DNA of 64,000 bases. Source: Pseudomonas entomophila (lineage in GTDB: Bacteria > Pseudomonadota > Gammaproteobacteria > Pseudomonadales > Pseudomonadaceae). The DNA lies in NCBI RefSeq assembly GCF_029193575.1, contig NZ_JARGCS010000003.1, positions 1-64,000 of the forward strand. Reading direction: 5' to 3'. The notes below the pieces were generated by a model. It made no database searches and had not been told where the DNA came from. It saw only the letters and a program-made list of their open reading frames with translations. Within the stretch, counting starts at the first letter, position 1. Each line of letters starts with the position of its first letter. Shown here piece after piece: positions 30,202 to 39,201 of this stretch. A program made the translations under genes and the position numbers.

Positions 30202-30227
30202 AAGCCCCGCCCATGGCGGGGCTTTTT
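30202..30227 (+). terminator. rho-independent terminator of clpB
   Basis: AAGCCCCGCC and GGCGGGGCTT form a 10-bp stem followed by a T run, 5 bases past the clpB stop. Confidence 0.9.
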
Positions 30228-30302
30228 CATGCCGTACCCCTCGTGGGCACGGGGCTTGGCGTACCGGTTTGTATAACCTTTTGAGAATCTTGAAATTTTT
30301 CT

Positions 30303-30331
30303 TTGCATTTCGCTTCGAGTGCGCTTAATAT
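30303..30331 (+). promoter_or_regulatory. candidate upstream tRNA promoter
   Basis: TTGCAT at 30303-30308 and TAATAT at 30326-30331 are separated by 17 bases and followed by a GC-rich discriminator. It lies 206 bases upstream of tRNA-Asn and in tandem with a second promoter. Confidence 0.5.
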
Positions 30332-30422
30332 GCGCCCCGCTGTCAGGCACTACACAGATCACCGGCGGTAAAGGCGATCTGAAAACAATTTGCAAATCAG
30401 TAAGTTGAAAGCAAATTGGGGG

Positions 30423-30450
30423 TTGACAAGCGAATCGGAGGATGTAGAAT
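30423..30450 (+). promoter_or_regulatory. promoter of the tRNA-Asn/Pro/Lys cluster
   Basis: A consensus TTGACA (30423-30428) and TAGAAT (30445-30450) are separated by 16 bases and followed by the GC-rich discriminator AGCGCGCC typical of stable-RNA promoters under stringent control. It is 87 bases upstream of tRNA-Asn. Confidence 0.75.
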
Positions 30451-30536
30451 AGCGCGCCTCAGAGGCAACAACGCGAAAGCGGATGCCGAAGAGATCGAAG
30501 CTAACCAGCCTTCGAAGTTGTAAACGAAGTTGTAGT

Positions 30537-30612
30537 TCCGCGATAGCTCAGTCGGTAGAGCAAATGACTGTTAATCATTGGGTCCCTGGTTCGAGTCCAG
30601 GTCGCGGAGCCA
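30537..30612 (+). tRNA. tRNA-Asn (GTT)
   Basis: A 76-base cloverleaf. Acceptor strands TCCGCGA/TCGCGGA, D-loop AGCTCAGTCGGTAGAGC, anticodon stem-loop GACTGTTAATC with anticodon GTT, T-loop GGTTCGAGTCC and encoded CCA. First of three tandem tRNAs. Confidence 0.98.
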
Positions 30613-30616
30613 AATT

Positions 30617-30693
30617 CGGGGTGTAGCGCAGTCCGGTAGCGCGCCTGCTTTGGGAGCAGGATGTCAGGAGTTCGAATCCCCTCACCCCGACCA
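30617..30693 (+). tRNA. tRNA-Pro (TGG)
   Basis: A 77-base cloverleaf. Acceptor CGGGGTG/CACCCCG, anticodon loop CTTTGGGA with anticodon TGG, T-loop AGTTCGAATCC, encoded CCA. The acceptor C1 pairing is characteristic of bacterial tRNA-Pro. Confidence 0.97.
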
Positions 30694-30699
30694 TTTTCC

Positions 30700-30775
30700 G
30701 GGTCGTTAGCTCAGTTGGTAGAGCAGTTGGCTTTTAACCAATTGGTCGTAGGTTCGAATCCTACACGACCCACCA
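30700..30775 (+). tRNA. tRNA-Lys (TTT)
   Basis: A 76-base cloverleaf. Acceptor GGGTCGT/ACGACCC, anticodon loop CTTTTAA with anticodon TTT, T-loop GGTTCGAATCC and encoded CCA. Last of the tandem tRNAs, directly before a terminator. Confidence 0.98.
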
Positions 30776-30778
30776 TGT

Positions 30779-30812
30779 AAAAAGGGCATCTCGCATGAGA
30801 TGCCCTTTTTCT
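30779..30812 (+). terminator. terminator of the tRNA cluster
   Basis: AAAAGGGCATCTC and GAGATGCCCTTTTT form a 13-bp stem with a GCAT loop and a T run, immediately after tRNA-Lys. Confidence 0.92.
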
Positions 30813-30867
30813 TTGCGCCTGAAAAACCTCTGGAGGTTTCAGGGCTGGCCCACAGCGCCGCATCGGT

Positions 30868-30900
30868 AAGAGCGGGCTTGCCCCGCGACAGGGCCCGACC
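30868..30900. repeat. REP-like fragment downstream of the tRNAs
   Basis: GAGCGGGCTTGCCCCGCGAC resembles half of a P. putida-type REP (GCGGG..CCCGC stem). It lies in the 424-base gene-free stretch 30776-31199. That stretch also holds the tRNA terminator and the Pho box array, with nothing else recognisable. Confidence 0.45.
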
Positions 30901-31068
30901 AAACAACAGCGTCGACCCTGCGGCCCCGGTTGTTTTCTGAAAAACCGACGAACGGTCATCCCTCCTTCGATGTCTAGACAACACCCTCGGTTGTCTACCC
31001 GCCATCCCCCCATCCCAGCCCCATCCCCCCGACTTGTCCACCTGGACCACCTTCCCCCGAGCACCCAA

Positions 31069-31119
31069 CCGTCACCCTGCTGTCAGCACTCCGTCACCCA
31101 CGCTTCACCGAACTGCCAC
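31069..31119 (+). promoter_or_regulatory. Pho box array upstream of phnC (PhoB binding)
   Basis: Five heptamers lie at an exact 11-base period: CCGTCAC (31069), CTGTCAG (31080), CCGTCAC (31091), GCTTCAC (31102) and CTGCCAC (31113). They match the PhoB direct-repeat consensus CTGTCAT with 4-base spacers. A -10-like TAGGTT at 31130-31135 follows at the expected 10-base distance. Induction under phosphate starvation is inferred. Confidence 0.8.
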
Positions 31120-31199
31120 ACATCGGGCCTAGGTTCATCTGCAACCGAACCCGGCCCATGGCTGGCCGGCCTGTTCATCCAACAAGACAGAGACCGCCC

Positions 31200-32030
31200 A
31201 TGAACGCAGTCATCCACATCGACCACCTGAACAAATCCTTCGCCCACAAGTCCGCGCTCACGGACGTGTCGTTGTCCATACAACCAGGCGAGATGGTCGC
31301 GTTGATCGGTGCGTCCGGCTCCGGCAAGTCGACCTTGCTGCGCCACCTGGCGGGCCTGGCCAGTTGCGACAAGCACAACGGCGGCAGCATCCAGGTGCTG
31401 GGCCGCGACGTGCAGTGCGACGGGCGCATGAGCCGCAGCCTGCGCCGCCAGCGCGCCGACATCGGCTACATCTTCCAGCAGTTCAACCTGGTCGCGCGCC
31501 TGAGTGTGTTGCAGAACGTGCTGCTCGGCGGCCTCGGGCGCATGCCGCGCTGGCGCGGCACCCTGGGCCTGTTCAATGCCGAAGAGCAACAGCGCGCCCT
31601 GCATGCCCTGGAGCGCGTAGGCCTGGCCGACCGCGCCCGGCAACGCGCCTCGACGCTGTCGGGCGGCCAGCAACAGCGGGTGGCCATCGCCCGCGCGCTC
31701 ACCCAGCGTGCCGAAGTGATCCTCGCCGACGAACCCATCGCCTCGCTCGACCCCGAGTCGGCGCGCAAGGTCATGGAGATCCTCGCCGACATCAACCGCC
31801 GCGACGGCAAGACCGTGGTGGTGACCCTGCATCAGGTCGACTACGCCGTGCGCTATTGCCGGCGCAGCGTCGCGCTCAAGGCCGGGCGCATCCATTTCGA
31901 CGGGCCCGCCGCCAACCTGAAGCCCGATTTCCTCAACGACCTGTACGGCGCCGACGAGGGCGCGAGCCTGATGTTCGGCGGCCAGACCGAACACAGCCGC
32001 GCCGTGCCACTGACCCTGGCGCGCGCCTGA
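31200..32030 (+). CDS. phnC: phosphonate ABC transporter ATP-binding protein
   Basis: A 276-residue ATPase. Walker [10 protein letters not shown], signature LSGGQQQR and Walker [13 protein letters not shown] are visible. It energises phosphonate uptake with PhnD and PhnE. The ATG at 31200 is chosen because it gives [14 protein letters not shown] at the normal domain start; the frame is open further upstream. First gene of the phn operon, behind the Pho boxes. Confidence 0.96.
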   Translation: MNAVIHIDHLNKSFAHKSALTDVSLSIQPGEMVALIGASGSGKSTLLRHLAGLASCDKHNGGSIQVLGRDVQCDGRMSRSLRRQRADIGYIFQQFNLVARLSVLQNVLLGGLGRMPRWRGTLGLFNAEEQQRALHALERVGLADRARQRASTLSGGQQQRVAIARALTQRAEVILADEPIASLDPESARKVMEILADINRRDGKTVVVTLHQVDYAVRYCRRSVALKAGRIHFDGPAANLKPDFLNDLYGADEGASLMFGGQTEHSRAVPLTLARA

Positions 32031-32069
32031 CCCAACCCCTGCCCACGCCCCCACACCCAGGAGCTCATC

Positions 32070-33074
32070 ATGTTCAACCGTATCGGTCGCGCCTGCGCCG
32101 CCGCCGCGCTGCTGGCCAGCAGCCTGTTAGGCACTGCCCAGGCGAGTGAAACCAGCATCAACTTCGGCATCATGTCCACCGAGTCATCGCAGAACCTCAA
32201 GAGCATCTGGCAGCCGTTCCTCGACGACATGGCCAAGAAGACCGGCCTGAAGGTCAACGCCACCTTCGCTTCCGACTACGCCGGCCTGATCCAGGGCATG
32301 CGCTTCGACAAGGTCGACGTCGCCTGGCTCGGCAACAAGGCGGCCCTGGAAGCGGTGGACCGCGCCGGTGGCGAGATCTTCGCCCAGACCGCCGCCGCCA
32401 ACGGCGCGCCGGGCTACTGGAGCGTGCTGATCGCGCGCAAGGACAGCCCGGTCGACTCGGTCGACTACCTGCTCAAGCACGCCAAGGAGCTGACCTTCGG
32501 CAACGGCGACCCGAACTCCACCTCCGGCTACCTGGTGCCCGGCTACTACGTGTTCGCCCAGAACAACGTCGACCCCAGCAAGATCTTCAAGCGCACTCTC
32601 AATTCCAGCCACGAGGTCAACGCGCTGAGCGTGGCCAAGGGCCAGGTCGACGTCGCCACCTTCAACACCGAGAGCTGGGACCGCCTGGAAGTCACCCAGC
32701 CGGACAAGGCCGCGTTGCTCAAGGTGATCTGGAAGTCGCCGCTGATCCCGGCCGACCCGATGGTCTGGCGCAAGGGCCTGTCGGACGCGACCAAGGCCAA
32801 GGTGCGCGAATTCTTCGCCCGCTACGGCGACAGCGACGAGGAAAAGGCCGTGCTGGCCAACATGCAGATGAGCAAGTTCCGCAGCTCCAGCGACGACCAA
32901 TTGCTGACCATCCGCCAGCTCGAGCTCTACAAGCAGCGCACCGAAGTGCTCGCCAGCACCGGCTTGTCCGCGGAGGAAAAAGCCAAGCGCGTGAAGGAGC
33001 TCGACGACGGCCTGGCCAAGTTGCAACAGCGCATCTCCGAACTCGACCAGAAAGCCGCGGCCCGCGCCGGCTGA
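32070..33074 (+). CDS. phnD: phosphonate-binding periplasmic protein
   Basis: A 334-residue solute-binding protein. Sec signal peptide with cleavage near AQA-SE at about residue 25. Mature [14 protein letters not shown] and the [16 protein letters not shown] segment, whose serine/threonine residues bind the phosphonate group, are typical of PhnD. The coding start has an AGGAG site upstream. It delivers phosphonates to PhnE. Confidence 0.96.
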   Translation: MFNRIGRACAAAALLASSLLGTAQASETSINFGIMSTESSQNLKSIWQPFLDDMAKKTGLKVNATFASDYAGLIQGMRFDKVDVAWLGNKAALEAVDRAGGEIFAQTAAANGAPGYWSVLIARKDSPVDSVDYLLKHAKELTFGNGDPNSTSGYLVPGYYVFAQNNVDPSKIFKRTLNSSHEVNALSVAKGQVDVATFNTESWDRLEVTQPDKAALLKVIWKSPLIPADPMVWRKGLSDATKAKVREFFARYGDSDEEKAVLANMQMSKFRSSSDDQLLTIRQLELYKQRTEVLASTGLSAEEKAKRVKELDDGLAKLQQRISELDQKAAARAG

Positions 33075-33126
33075 CCTACCCAGGGCGCGGCCAAGCGCTG
33101 CCGCGCCCCTTGCAGAGGACGACCTG

Positions 33127-33915
33127 ATGAGTACATCCGCGATTGCCACCCCACCCACCGACCGGCGCGGCTGGTCACGCTACCTGGGGTGGGGCCTGTT
33201 CGCCGTGGTCATGGCCTGGGCCTGGAACGGCGCCGAAATGAACCCCCAGGCGCTGCTGCGCGACGGCGGCAACATGGCCACCTTCGCCGCCGACTTCTTC
33301 CCGCCCGACTTCACCGAATGGCGCAGCTACCTCAAGGAAATGCTGGTGACCGTGCACATCGCCCTGTGGGGCACCGTGCTGGCCATCGTCTGCGCCATCC
33401 CGCTGGGCATCCTCTGCGCCGACAACATCACCCCCTGGTGGGTGCACCAGCCGCTGCGCCGCTGCATGGATGCCTGCCGCTCGATCAACGAAATGGTGTT
33501 CGCCATGTTGTTCGTGGTGGCCGTCGGCCTGGGGCCGTTCGCCGGCGTGCTGGCCCTGTGGATAAGCACCACCGGCGTGCTCGCCAAGCTGTTCGCCGAG
33601 GCGGTCGAGGCCATCGACCCCGGCCCGGTCGAGGGCGTGCGCGCCACCGGCGCCAGCGCCGTGCAGGAAGTGGTGTTCGCAGTGATCCCGCAGGTGCTGC
33701 CGCTGTGGATCTCCTACGCGCTGTACCGCTTCGAGTCCAACGTGCGCTCGGCCACGGTGGTGGGCATGGTCGGTGCCGGCGGTATCGGCGTGATCCTCTG
33801 GGAAAACATCCGCGCCTTCCAGTTCACCCAGACCTGCTCGGTGCTGCTGGTGATCATCCTGGTGGTCAGCCTGATCGACGTCGCCTCCCAGCGCCTGCGC
33901 AAGCAGTTCATCTGA
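33127..33915 (+). CDS. phnE: phosphonate ABC transporter permease
   Basis: A 262-residue membrane protein with about five to six helices and the binding-protein-dependent transport loop [14 protein letters not shown]. It is full-length and uninterrupted, unlike the cryptic frameshifted phnE of E. coli K-12. It lies between phnD and phnF. Confidence 0.95.
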   Translation: MSTSAIATPPTDRRGWSRYLGWGLFAVVMAWAWNGAEMNPQALLRDGGNMATFAADFFPPDFTEWRSYLKEMLVTVHIALWGTVLAIVCAIPLGILCADNITPWWVHQPLRRCMDACRSINEMVFAMLFVVAVGLGPFAGVLALWISTTGVLAKLFAEAVEAIDPGPVEGVRATGASAVQEVVFAVIPQVLPLWISYALYRFESNVRSATVVGMVGAGGIGVILWENIRAFQFTQTCSVLLVIILVVSLIDVASQRLRKQFI

Positions 33916-33954
33916 TTCGAACGACAGGAGAGGGCATTGGCCCTTTTTTAAACG

Positions 33955-34659
33955 ATGGAAATGTCTAGACAAGCCGAGCCCATCTACCTGGAGCTCGCCG
34001 CCACCCTGCGCCGCGAACTGGCCGACTACCGTGCCGGCGACTTCCTGCCCGCCGAGGTCCAGCTGGCGGCGCGTTTCCGGGTCAACCGCCACACCGTGCG
34101 CCGCGCCGTCGACGAGCTGGTGCAGGAGGGCTGCCTGCTGCGCCGCCAAGGCAAGGGCACCCAGGTGCTGACTCGCCCGCTGGTGTACCCGATGGCCGCC
34201 GAAAGCGCCTACAGCCAATCGCTCTCGGCCCAGGGCCTGGGCGTGCAGGCGCAACTGCTGCAACGCCGGCCCTGCCGCGCCAGCCCGGAGGAGGCCGGCC
34301 ACCTGGGCCTGGCCGAGCAGGCCACGCTGCTCGAACTGCACACCCTGCGCCGCCTCGACGAGCAACCGGTGAGCCTGATTCGCCACCGCTACTGCGCCAG
34401 CCGCGCGGCGTTTCTCGCCGACTACCACGGCGGCTCGCTGCGCGCCTATTTCGCCGAACGCCAGTTGCCGCTGTCGCGCGCCTTCAGTGTGATCGGCGCG
34501 CGCCTGCCCAGCCGTGACGAGGCCGCCGACCTGTTGATGCCCCGGCACCTGCCGGTGCTCACCGTGCTCACCCTGTCCCGCGACGCGAGCGGCCAACCGG
34601 TGGAGATCGCCTACTCCATCAGCCGCTCCGACCGCTTCCAGTACCAGGTCATGACCTGA
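33955..34659 (+). CDS. phnF: phosphonate operon GntR-family regulator (HutC subfamily)
   Basis: A 234-residue regulator. The N-terminal winged HTH contains LPAEVQLAARFRVNRHTVRRAVDEL (core AARFRVNRHTVRRAVDEL), and the C-terminal UTRA domain spans about 90-234. In E. coli PhnF is a proposed repressor of the phn operon. Here it sits inside the operon after a 39-base gap, so it could fine-tune expression on top of PhoB control. Confidence 0.93.
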   Translation: MEMSRQAEPIYLELAATLRRELADYRAGDFLPAEVQLAARFRVNRHTVRRAVDELVQEGCLLRRQGKGTQVLTRPLVYPMAAESAYSQSLSAQGLGVQAQLLQRRPCRASPEEAGHLGLAEQATLLELHTLRRLDEQPVSLIRHRYCASRAAFLADYHGGSLRAYFAERQLPLSRAFSVIGARLPSRDEAADLLMPRHLPVLTVLTLSRDASGQPVEIAYSISRSDRFQYQVMT

Positions 34660-34673
34660 GGGAGGAACCACCC

Positions 34674-35129
34674 ATGACCCCTTCGCAATCGCAGCTTACC
34701 CCGCGCCAGCAGTGGATCGGTGTGCTCGGCCGCGCCCACCCCGGCGAGCTCGGCGCCCACGAGGCCGCCCTGCGCGACGTCGATTACCAACTGATCCGCG
34801 CCCCGGAAATCGGCATGGCCCTGGTGCGCGGCCGCATGGGCGCCAGCGGCGCGCCGTTCAACCTCGGCGAGATGACCGTGACCCGCTGCGTGGTGCGCCT
34901 GGCCGATGGCCGCACCGGCTACAGCTACCTGGCCGGGCGTGACAAGCGCTGCGCCGAGCTGGCCGCGCTGGCCGACGCCCACCTGCAAGGCGCCCGCCAG
35001 GCCCACTGGCTGGCCCAATTGATCGAGCCGCTGGCCCGCGCCCAGGCCGAACGCCGCGCGCGCCACGACGCGGAAACCGCCGCCACGCGGGTGGAGTTCT
35101 TCACCCTGGTCAGAGGAGAAAACCCATGA
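34674..35129 (+). CDS. phnG: C-P lyase core subunit PhnG
   Basis: A 151-residue subunit of the PhnGHIJ core complex, recognised by the early RQQWIGVLGRA motif and the GASGAPFNLGEMTVTRC segment. The core complex transfers the phosphonate to ribose of ATP and cleaves the C-P bond. Strong AGGGAGGA ribosome site; overlaps phnH by 4 bases. Confidence 0.95.
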   Translation: MTPSQSQLTPRQQWIGVLGRAHPGELGAHEAALRDVDYQLIRAPEIGMALVRGRMGASGAPFNLGEMTVTRCVVRLADGRTGYSYLAGRDKRCAELAALADAHLQGARQAHWLAQLIEPLARAQAERRARHDAETAATRVEFFTLVRGENP

Positions 35130-35728
35130 GCAGTGCCCTGTTGCAACCGGCCTTCAGCGACCCGGTGCTGGACGCCCAGCGCAGCTTCCGCGCGGCCCTC
35201 AAGGCCCTGGCCAACCCCGGCCAGCCCCAGGCCCTGGCGCCCGCGACCCTGCCTGCGCCGCTCAACGGCCTGCACCCGGCCACCTATGCCCTGTGCCTGG
35301 CGCTGCTGGATGTCGACACGCCGCTGTGGCTGGCGCCGGCCTTCGACACCCCGGCCATCCGCGCCAACCTGGGCTTCCACTGCGGCTGCCCGATCGTCGC
35401 TGAGCGCCCGCAGGCGCGCTTCGCCCTGCTCAATGCCAGCGGGCTGGACGACCTGTCCGGTTTCGACAGCGGCAATGACCGCTACCCGGACCAGTCCTGC
35501 ACCTTGCTGGTGCAACTGCCGGCCCTGGACGGCGGCGACGTGACGCTGTGGCGCGGCCCCGGCATTCGCGAGCAACAGGCGGTGATGTTGCCGGTGGCCG
35601 CCGATTTCTGGCGGCAGCGTGCCGCGCGCAACGCATTCCCGCGTGGCCTCGACCTGCTGTTGATTGCCGGCGAGCAACTGCTCGGCCTGCCCCGCAGCAC
35701 CCGCGTCAGCGCACAGGAGGGCAACTGA
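35126..35728 (+). CDS. phnH: C-P lyase core subunit PhnH
   Basis: A 200-residue protein with the PhnH N-terminus (AFSDPVLDAQRSFRAALKAL) and the GTP/PLP-transferase-like fold segment seen in this family. It is part of the PhnGHIJ hexa-subunit core. Its stop overlaps the phnI start by one base. Confidence 0.94.
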   Translation: MSSALLQPAFSDPVLDAQRSFRAALKALANPGQPQALAPATLPAPLNGLHPATYALCLALLDVDTPLWLAPAFDTPAIRANLGFHCGCPIVAERPQARFALLNASGLDDLSGFDSGNDRYPDQSCTLLVQLPALDGGDVTLWRGPGIREQQAVMLPVAADFWRQRAARNAFPRGLDLLLIAGEQLLGLPRSTRVSAQEGN

Positions 35729-36804
35729 TGTACGTAGCCGTCAAAGGTGGCGAACAGGCCATCGACAATGCCCACCGCCTGCTGGCCAAGCAGCGCCGGG
35801 GCGACACCGCCATCGCCGAGCTCGACGTCGAGCAGGTCCGCCAGCAACTGCCACTGGCCGTGGCCCGGGTGATGACCGAAGGCTCGCTGTACGACGAACA
35901 GCTCGCCGCGCTGGCGATCAAGCAGGCCGGCGGCGACCTGGTGGAAGCGATCTTCCTGCTGCGCGCCTACCGCACCACGCTGCCGCGTTTCGGCGCCAGC
36001 CTGCCGCTGGACACCGCGAACATGCAGCTGTCGCGGCGCATCTCGGCGACCTTCAAGGACCTGCCCGGCGGCCAGCGCCTTGGCCCGACCTTCGACTACA
36101 CCCACCGCCTGCTGGACTTCACCTTGCTGGCCGAGGGCGACTTCCCCGGCCCCGACACCCGCGCAGCGAAGGCCACCGAACCTTGCCCGCACGTGCTCGA
36201 CCTGCTGGCCCGCGAGGGCCTGGTCAAGCAGGAAGCCGACGATGGCGCGCCGGTGCCGGACATCACCCGCGAACCGCTGGAGTACCCGGCCAACCGCGCC
36301 GAGCGCCTGCAAGCGCTGGCCCGGGGCGACGAAGGCTTCCTACTGGCGCTGGGCTATTCGACCCAGCGCGGCTATGGCCGCAACCACCCGTTCGCCGGCG
36401 AGATCCGCATCGGCCACGTGGAGGTGTGGATCGAGCCCGAGGAGTTGGGCTTCCCCATCGCTCTGGGCGAGATCGCCATCACCGAGTGCGAGATGGTCAA
36501 CCAGTTCGTCGGCTCGGCCACCGAGCCCGCGCAATTCACCCGTGGCTACGGCCTGACCTTCGGCCACGCCGAGCGCAAGGCGATGGCCATGGCCCTGGTC
36601 GACCGCTCGCTGCGCGCCGGGGAGTACGCCGAGGAGGTGGTCTCGCCCGCCCAGCAAGAAGAGTTCGTGCTGGCGCATTGCGACAACGTCGAGGCCGCCG
36701 GCTTCGTCTCGCACCTCAAGCTGCCGCACTACGTCGACTTCCAGGCCGAACTGGAGTTGCTGCGCAAGCTGCGCGCGCCGCACAACCCGCAGGAGACCCG
36801 CTGA
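35728..36804 (+). CDS. phnI: C-P lyase core subunit PhnI (nucleosidase component)
   Basis: A 358-residue protein starting MYVAVKGGEQAIDNAH, the conserved PhnI N-terminus. PhnI with PhnG, H and L displaces adenine from ATP by the phosphonate to form alkylphosphonate ribose triphosphate. ATG 35728 (RBS AGGAGG) is chosen; the long open frame upstream is a shadow. It overlaps phnJ by one base. Confidence 0.96.
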   Translation: MYVAVKGGEQAIDNAHRLLAKQRRGDTAIAELDVEQVRQQLPLAVARVMTEGSLYDEQLAALAIKQAGGDLVEAIFLLRAYRTTLPRFGASLPLDTANMQLSRRISATFKDLPGGQRLGPTFDYTHRLLDFTLLAEGDFPGPDTRAAKATEPCPHVLDLLAREGLVKQEADDGAPVPDITREPLEYPANRAERLQALARGDEGFLLALGYSTQRGYGRNHPFAGEIRIGHVEVWIEPEELGFPIALGEIAITECEMVNQFVGSATEPAQFTRGYGLTFGHAERKAMAMALVDRSLRAGEYAEEVVSPAQQEEFVLAHCDNVEAAGFVSHLKLPHYVDFQAELELLRKLRAPHNPQETR

Positions 36805-37667
36805 TGAACGCCCTCACCACAACCGAGCCGGCGTACAACTTCGCCTACCTCGACGAGCAGACCAAGCGCATGATCCGCCGCGCCCTGCTCAAGGCCGTGG
36901 CCATCCCCGGCTACCAGGCCCCGTTCGGCGGCCGCGAGATGCCGCTGCCTTATGGCTGGGGCACTGGCGGCATGCAGCTGACCGCCGCCATCCTCGGCGC
37001 CGACGACACCCTCAAGGTGATCGACCAGGGCGCCGACGACACCACCAACGCCGTGTCGATCCGGCGTTTCTTCGCCCGCACCGCCGGCGTGGCCACCACC
37101 GAGCGCACGCCCGAGGCGAGCATCATCCAGACCCGCCACCGCATCCCGGAAACCCCGCTGCACGAAGAGCAGATCCTGGTGTTCCAGGTGCCGATCCCCG
37201 AACCGCTGCGCTTCATCGAGCCGTCCGAGCGCGAGACCCGCACCATGCACGCCCTGGGCGACTACGGGGTGATGCACGTGAAACTGTACGAAGACATCGC
37301 CACCTTCGGCCATATCGCCACGGCCTACGCCTACCCGGTGACGGTGGATGAACGCTACGTGATGGACCCGTCGCCCATCCCCAAATTCGACAACCCCAAG
37401 CTCGACATGAACCCGGCGCTGATGCTGTTCGGCGCCGGTCGTGAAAAACGTCTGTACGCCGTGCCGCCCTACACCCGGATGGTGAGCCTGGACTTCGAAG
37501 ACCACCCGTTCGAGGCCCAGCGCTGGAGCCACGCCTGCGCCATCTGCGGCAGCCGCGCGTCGTTCCTCGACGAACTGATCGTCGATGACGCCGGCACCCA
37601 GCGCTTCGTCTGCTCCGACACCGATTACTGCGCCCAGCGCGCCAGCCAGCAAGGGGAACGACCATGA
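36804..37667 (+). CDS. phnJ: radical SAM C-P lyase PhnJ
   Basis: A 287-residue catalytic subunit that cleaves the C-P bond of 5-phosphoribose-1-phosphonate. Near the C-terminus it has the cysteine cluster HACAICGSR followed about 20 residues later by VCSDTDYC. These supply the 4Fe-4S ligands and the catalytic thiyl cysteine. N-terminus YNFAYLDEQTKRMIRRALLK is standard (core YLDEQTKRMIRRALLK). It overlaps phnI and phnK. Confidence 0.97.
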   Translation: MNALTTTEPAYNFAYLDEQTKRMIRRALLKAVAIPGYQAPFGGREMPLPYGWGTGGMQLTAAILGADDTLKVIDQGADDTTNAVSIRRFFARTAGVATTERTPEASIIQTRHRIPETPLHEEQILVFQVPIPEPLRFIEPSERETRTMHALGDYGVMHVKLYEDIATFGHIATAYAYPVTVDERYVMDPSPIPKFDNPKLDMNPALMLFGAGREKRLYAVPPYTRMVSLDFEDHPFEAQRWSHACAICGSRASFLDELIVDDAGTQRFVCSDTDYCAQRASQQGERP

Positions 37668-38482
37668 GTGGCGCACCGGCACCGGTTGCCATCGACACAG
37701 CGGCCCTGGCCGACCAGCCGCTGCTGGACGTGCAGGGCCTGGGCAAGCTCTATGGCCCGGAGAAGGGCTGCCAGGGCGTGAGCTTCAAGCTGTACCCCGG
37801 CGAAGTGCTGGGCATCGTCGGCGAGTCCGGCTCGGGCAAGTCGACCTTGCTCTCGCTGCTCAGCGGCCGTTGCCCGCCGGACGCCGGCAGCGTGCGCTAC
37901 CGGGGCCGCGACGCGCGCTGGCTGGACCTGTACCAGGCCAGCGAAGCCGAGCGCCGCACCCTGCTGCGCACCGAGTGGGGCTTCGTCGAGCAGAACCCGC
38001 GCGACGGCCTGCGCATGGCCGTGTCGGCCGGCGCCAACATCGGCGAGCGCCTGATGGCCCAGGGCGCGCGGCACTACCAGCAACTGCGCCAGGCCGGCAT
38101 CGACTGGCTGCGCCAGGTGGAGATCGACCCGGCGCGCATCGACGACTTGCCACGCACCTTCTCCGGCGGCATGCAGCAGCGCCTGCAGATCGCCCGCAAC
38201 CTGGTGTCGTCGCCACGGCTGGTGTTCATGGACGAGCCCACCGGCGGCCTCGATGTGTCGGTGCAGGCGCGCTTGCTCGACCTGATGCGCGGCCTGGTGC
38301 GCGAACTGGACCTGGCGGTGGTGATCGTCACCCACGACCTGGCCGTGGCGCGCCTGCTGGCCGACCGGCTGATGGTGATGCGCCGCTCGCAGGTGGTCGA
38401 GACCGGCCTCACCGACCAGGTGCTGGACGACCCGCAGCACCCGTATTCGCAGCTGCTGGTGTCTTCGGTGCTGCAACCATGA
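37664..38482 (+). CDS. phnK: C-P lyase ABC-type ATPase PhnK
   Basis: A 272-residue ABC ATPase without a permease partner. Walker A GESGSGKST, signature FSGGMQQR and Walker B LVFMDEPTGG are present. In E. coli PhnK docks on the PhnGHIJ core. It overlaps phnJ and phnL by 4 bases each. Confidence 0.95.
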   Translation: MSGAPAPVAIDTAALADQPLLDVQGLGKLYGPEKGCQGVSFKLYPGEVLGIVGESGSGKSTLLSLLSGRCPPDAGSVRYRGRDARWLDLYQASEAERRTLLRTEWGFVEQNPRDGLRMAVSAGANIGERLMAQGARHYQQLRQAGIDWLRQVEIDPARIDDLPRTFSGGMQQRLQIARNLVSSPRLVFMDEPTGGLDVSVQARLLDLMRGLVRELDLAVVIVTHDLAVARLLADRLMVMRRSQVVETGLTDQVLDDPQHPYSQLLVSSVLQP

Positions 38483-39201
38483 ACCGCGACGCAGGTGAAC
38501 CCATGAACCCATCCCTCGAGGTCGTCGGCCTGGCCAAGACCTTCACCCTGCACCAGCACGACGGCCTGGTGCTCAACGTGCTGCGCGCGCTGTCGTTCAG
38601 CGTCCAGGCGGGCGAGTGCCTGGTGCTGCACGGCCCGTCCGGCGCGGGCAAGAGCACCTTGCTGCGCACGCTCTACGGCAACTACCTGGCCGCGGGCGGC
38701 AGCATCCGTGTGCGCCATGACGGCGACTGGCTGGAGCTGGTCGGCGCCGAGCCGCGCCAGGTGCTCGGCGTGCGCCAGCGCACCCTGGGCTATGTCAGCC
38801 AGTTCCTGCGGGTGATCCCCCGTGTGGCGACGCTCGACGTGGTGATGGAGCCCGCCCTGGCCCGCGGCTGGCCCAAGGCCCAGGCCCGTGCCCGCGCAGA
38901 AGCCTTGCTGGCCCGGCTGAACATTCCCGAGCGCCTCTGGCAACTGGCGCCCGGCACCTTCTCCGGGGGCGAGCAGCAACGGGTCAATATCGCCCGTGGC
39001 TTCATGGTCGAGTGGCCGGTGTTGCTGCTCGACGAACCCACGGCGTCACTGGACGACAACAACCGTCATGTGGTTCTGGCATTGATCGAGGAAGCCAAGG
39101 CCGCCGGCAGCGCGGTGATCGGCATCTTCCACGACCGCCTGGCGCGCGAGGCCGTGGCCGACCGCTGGCTGGACATGAGCGAACAGGAGCTTCCGGCATG
39201 A
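38479..39201 (+). CDS. phnL: C-P lyase ABC-type ATPase PhnL
   Basis: A 240-residue ABC ATPase. Walker A GPSGAGKST, signature FSGGEQQR and Walker B LLLDEPTASLD. It is required for phosphonate attachment to ribose. ATG 38479 overlaps the phnK stop; an in-frame ATG at 38503 (MNPSLEVVGLAK) would give 232 residues, closer to E. coli PhnL, and is a fair alternative. Confidence 0.93.
   Translation: MNRDAGEPMNPSLEVVGLAKTFTLHQHDGLVLNVLRALSFSVQAGECLVLHGPSGAGKSTLLRTLYGNYLAAGGSIRVRHDGDWLELVGAEPRQVLGVRQRTLGYVSQFLRVIPRVATLDVVMEPALARGWPKAQARARAEALLARLNIPERLWQLAPGTFSGGEQQRVNIARGFMVEWPVLLLDEPTASLDDNNRHVVLALIEEAKAAGSAVIGIFHDRLAREAVADRWLDMSEQELPA

Noticed and set aside
27671..30214. 847-residue minus-strand frame opposite clpB
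   Set aside because: Antisense shadow; clpB has promoter, ribosome site and full domain structure.
35664..37667. 667-residue frame spanning phnI and the true phnJ
   Set aside because: Only the part from ATG 36804 is PhnJ; the Arg/Pro-rich upstream part is an out-of-frame reading of phnI.
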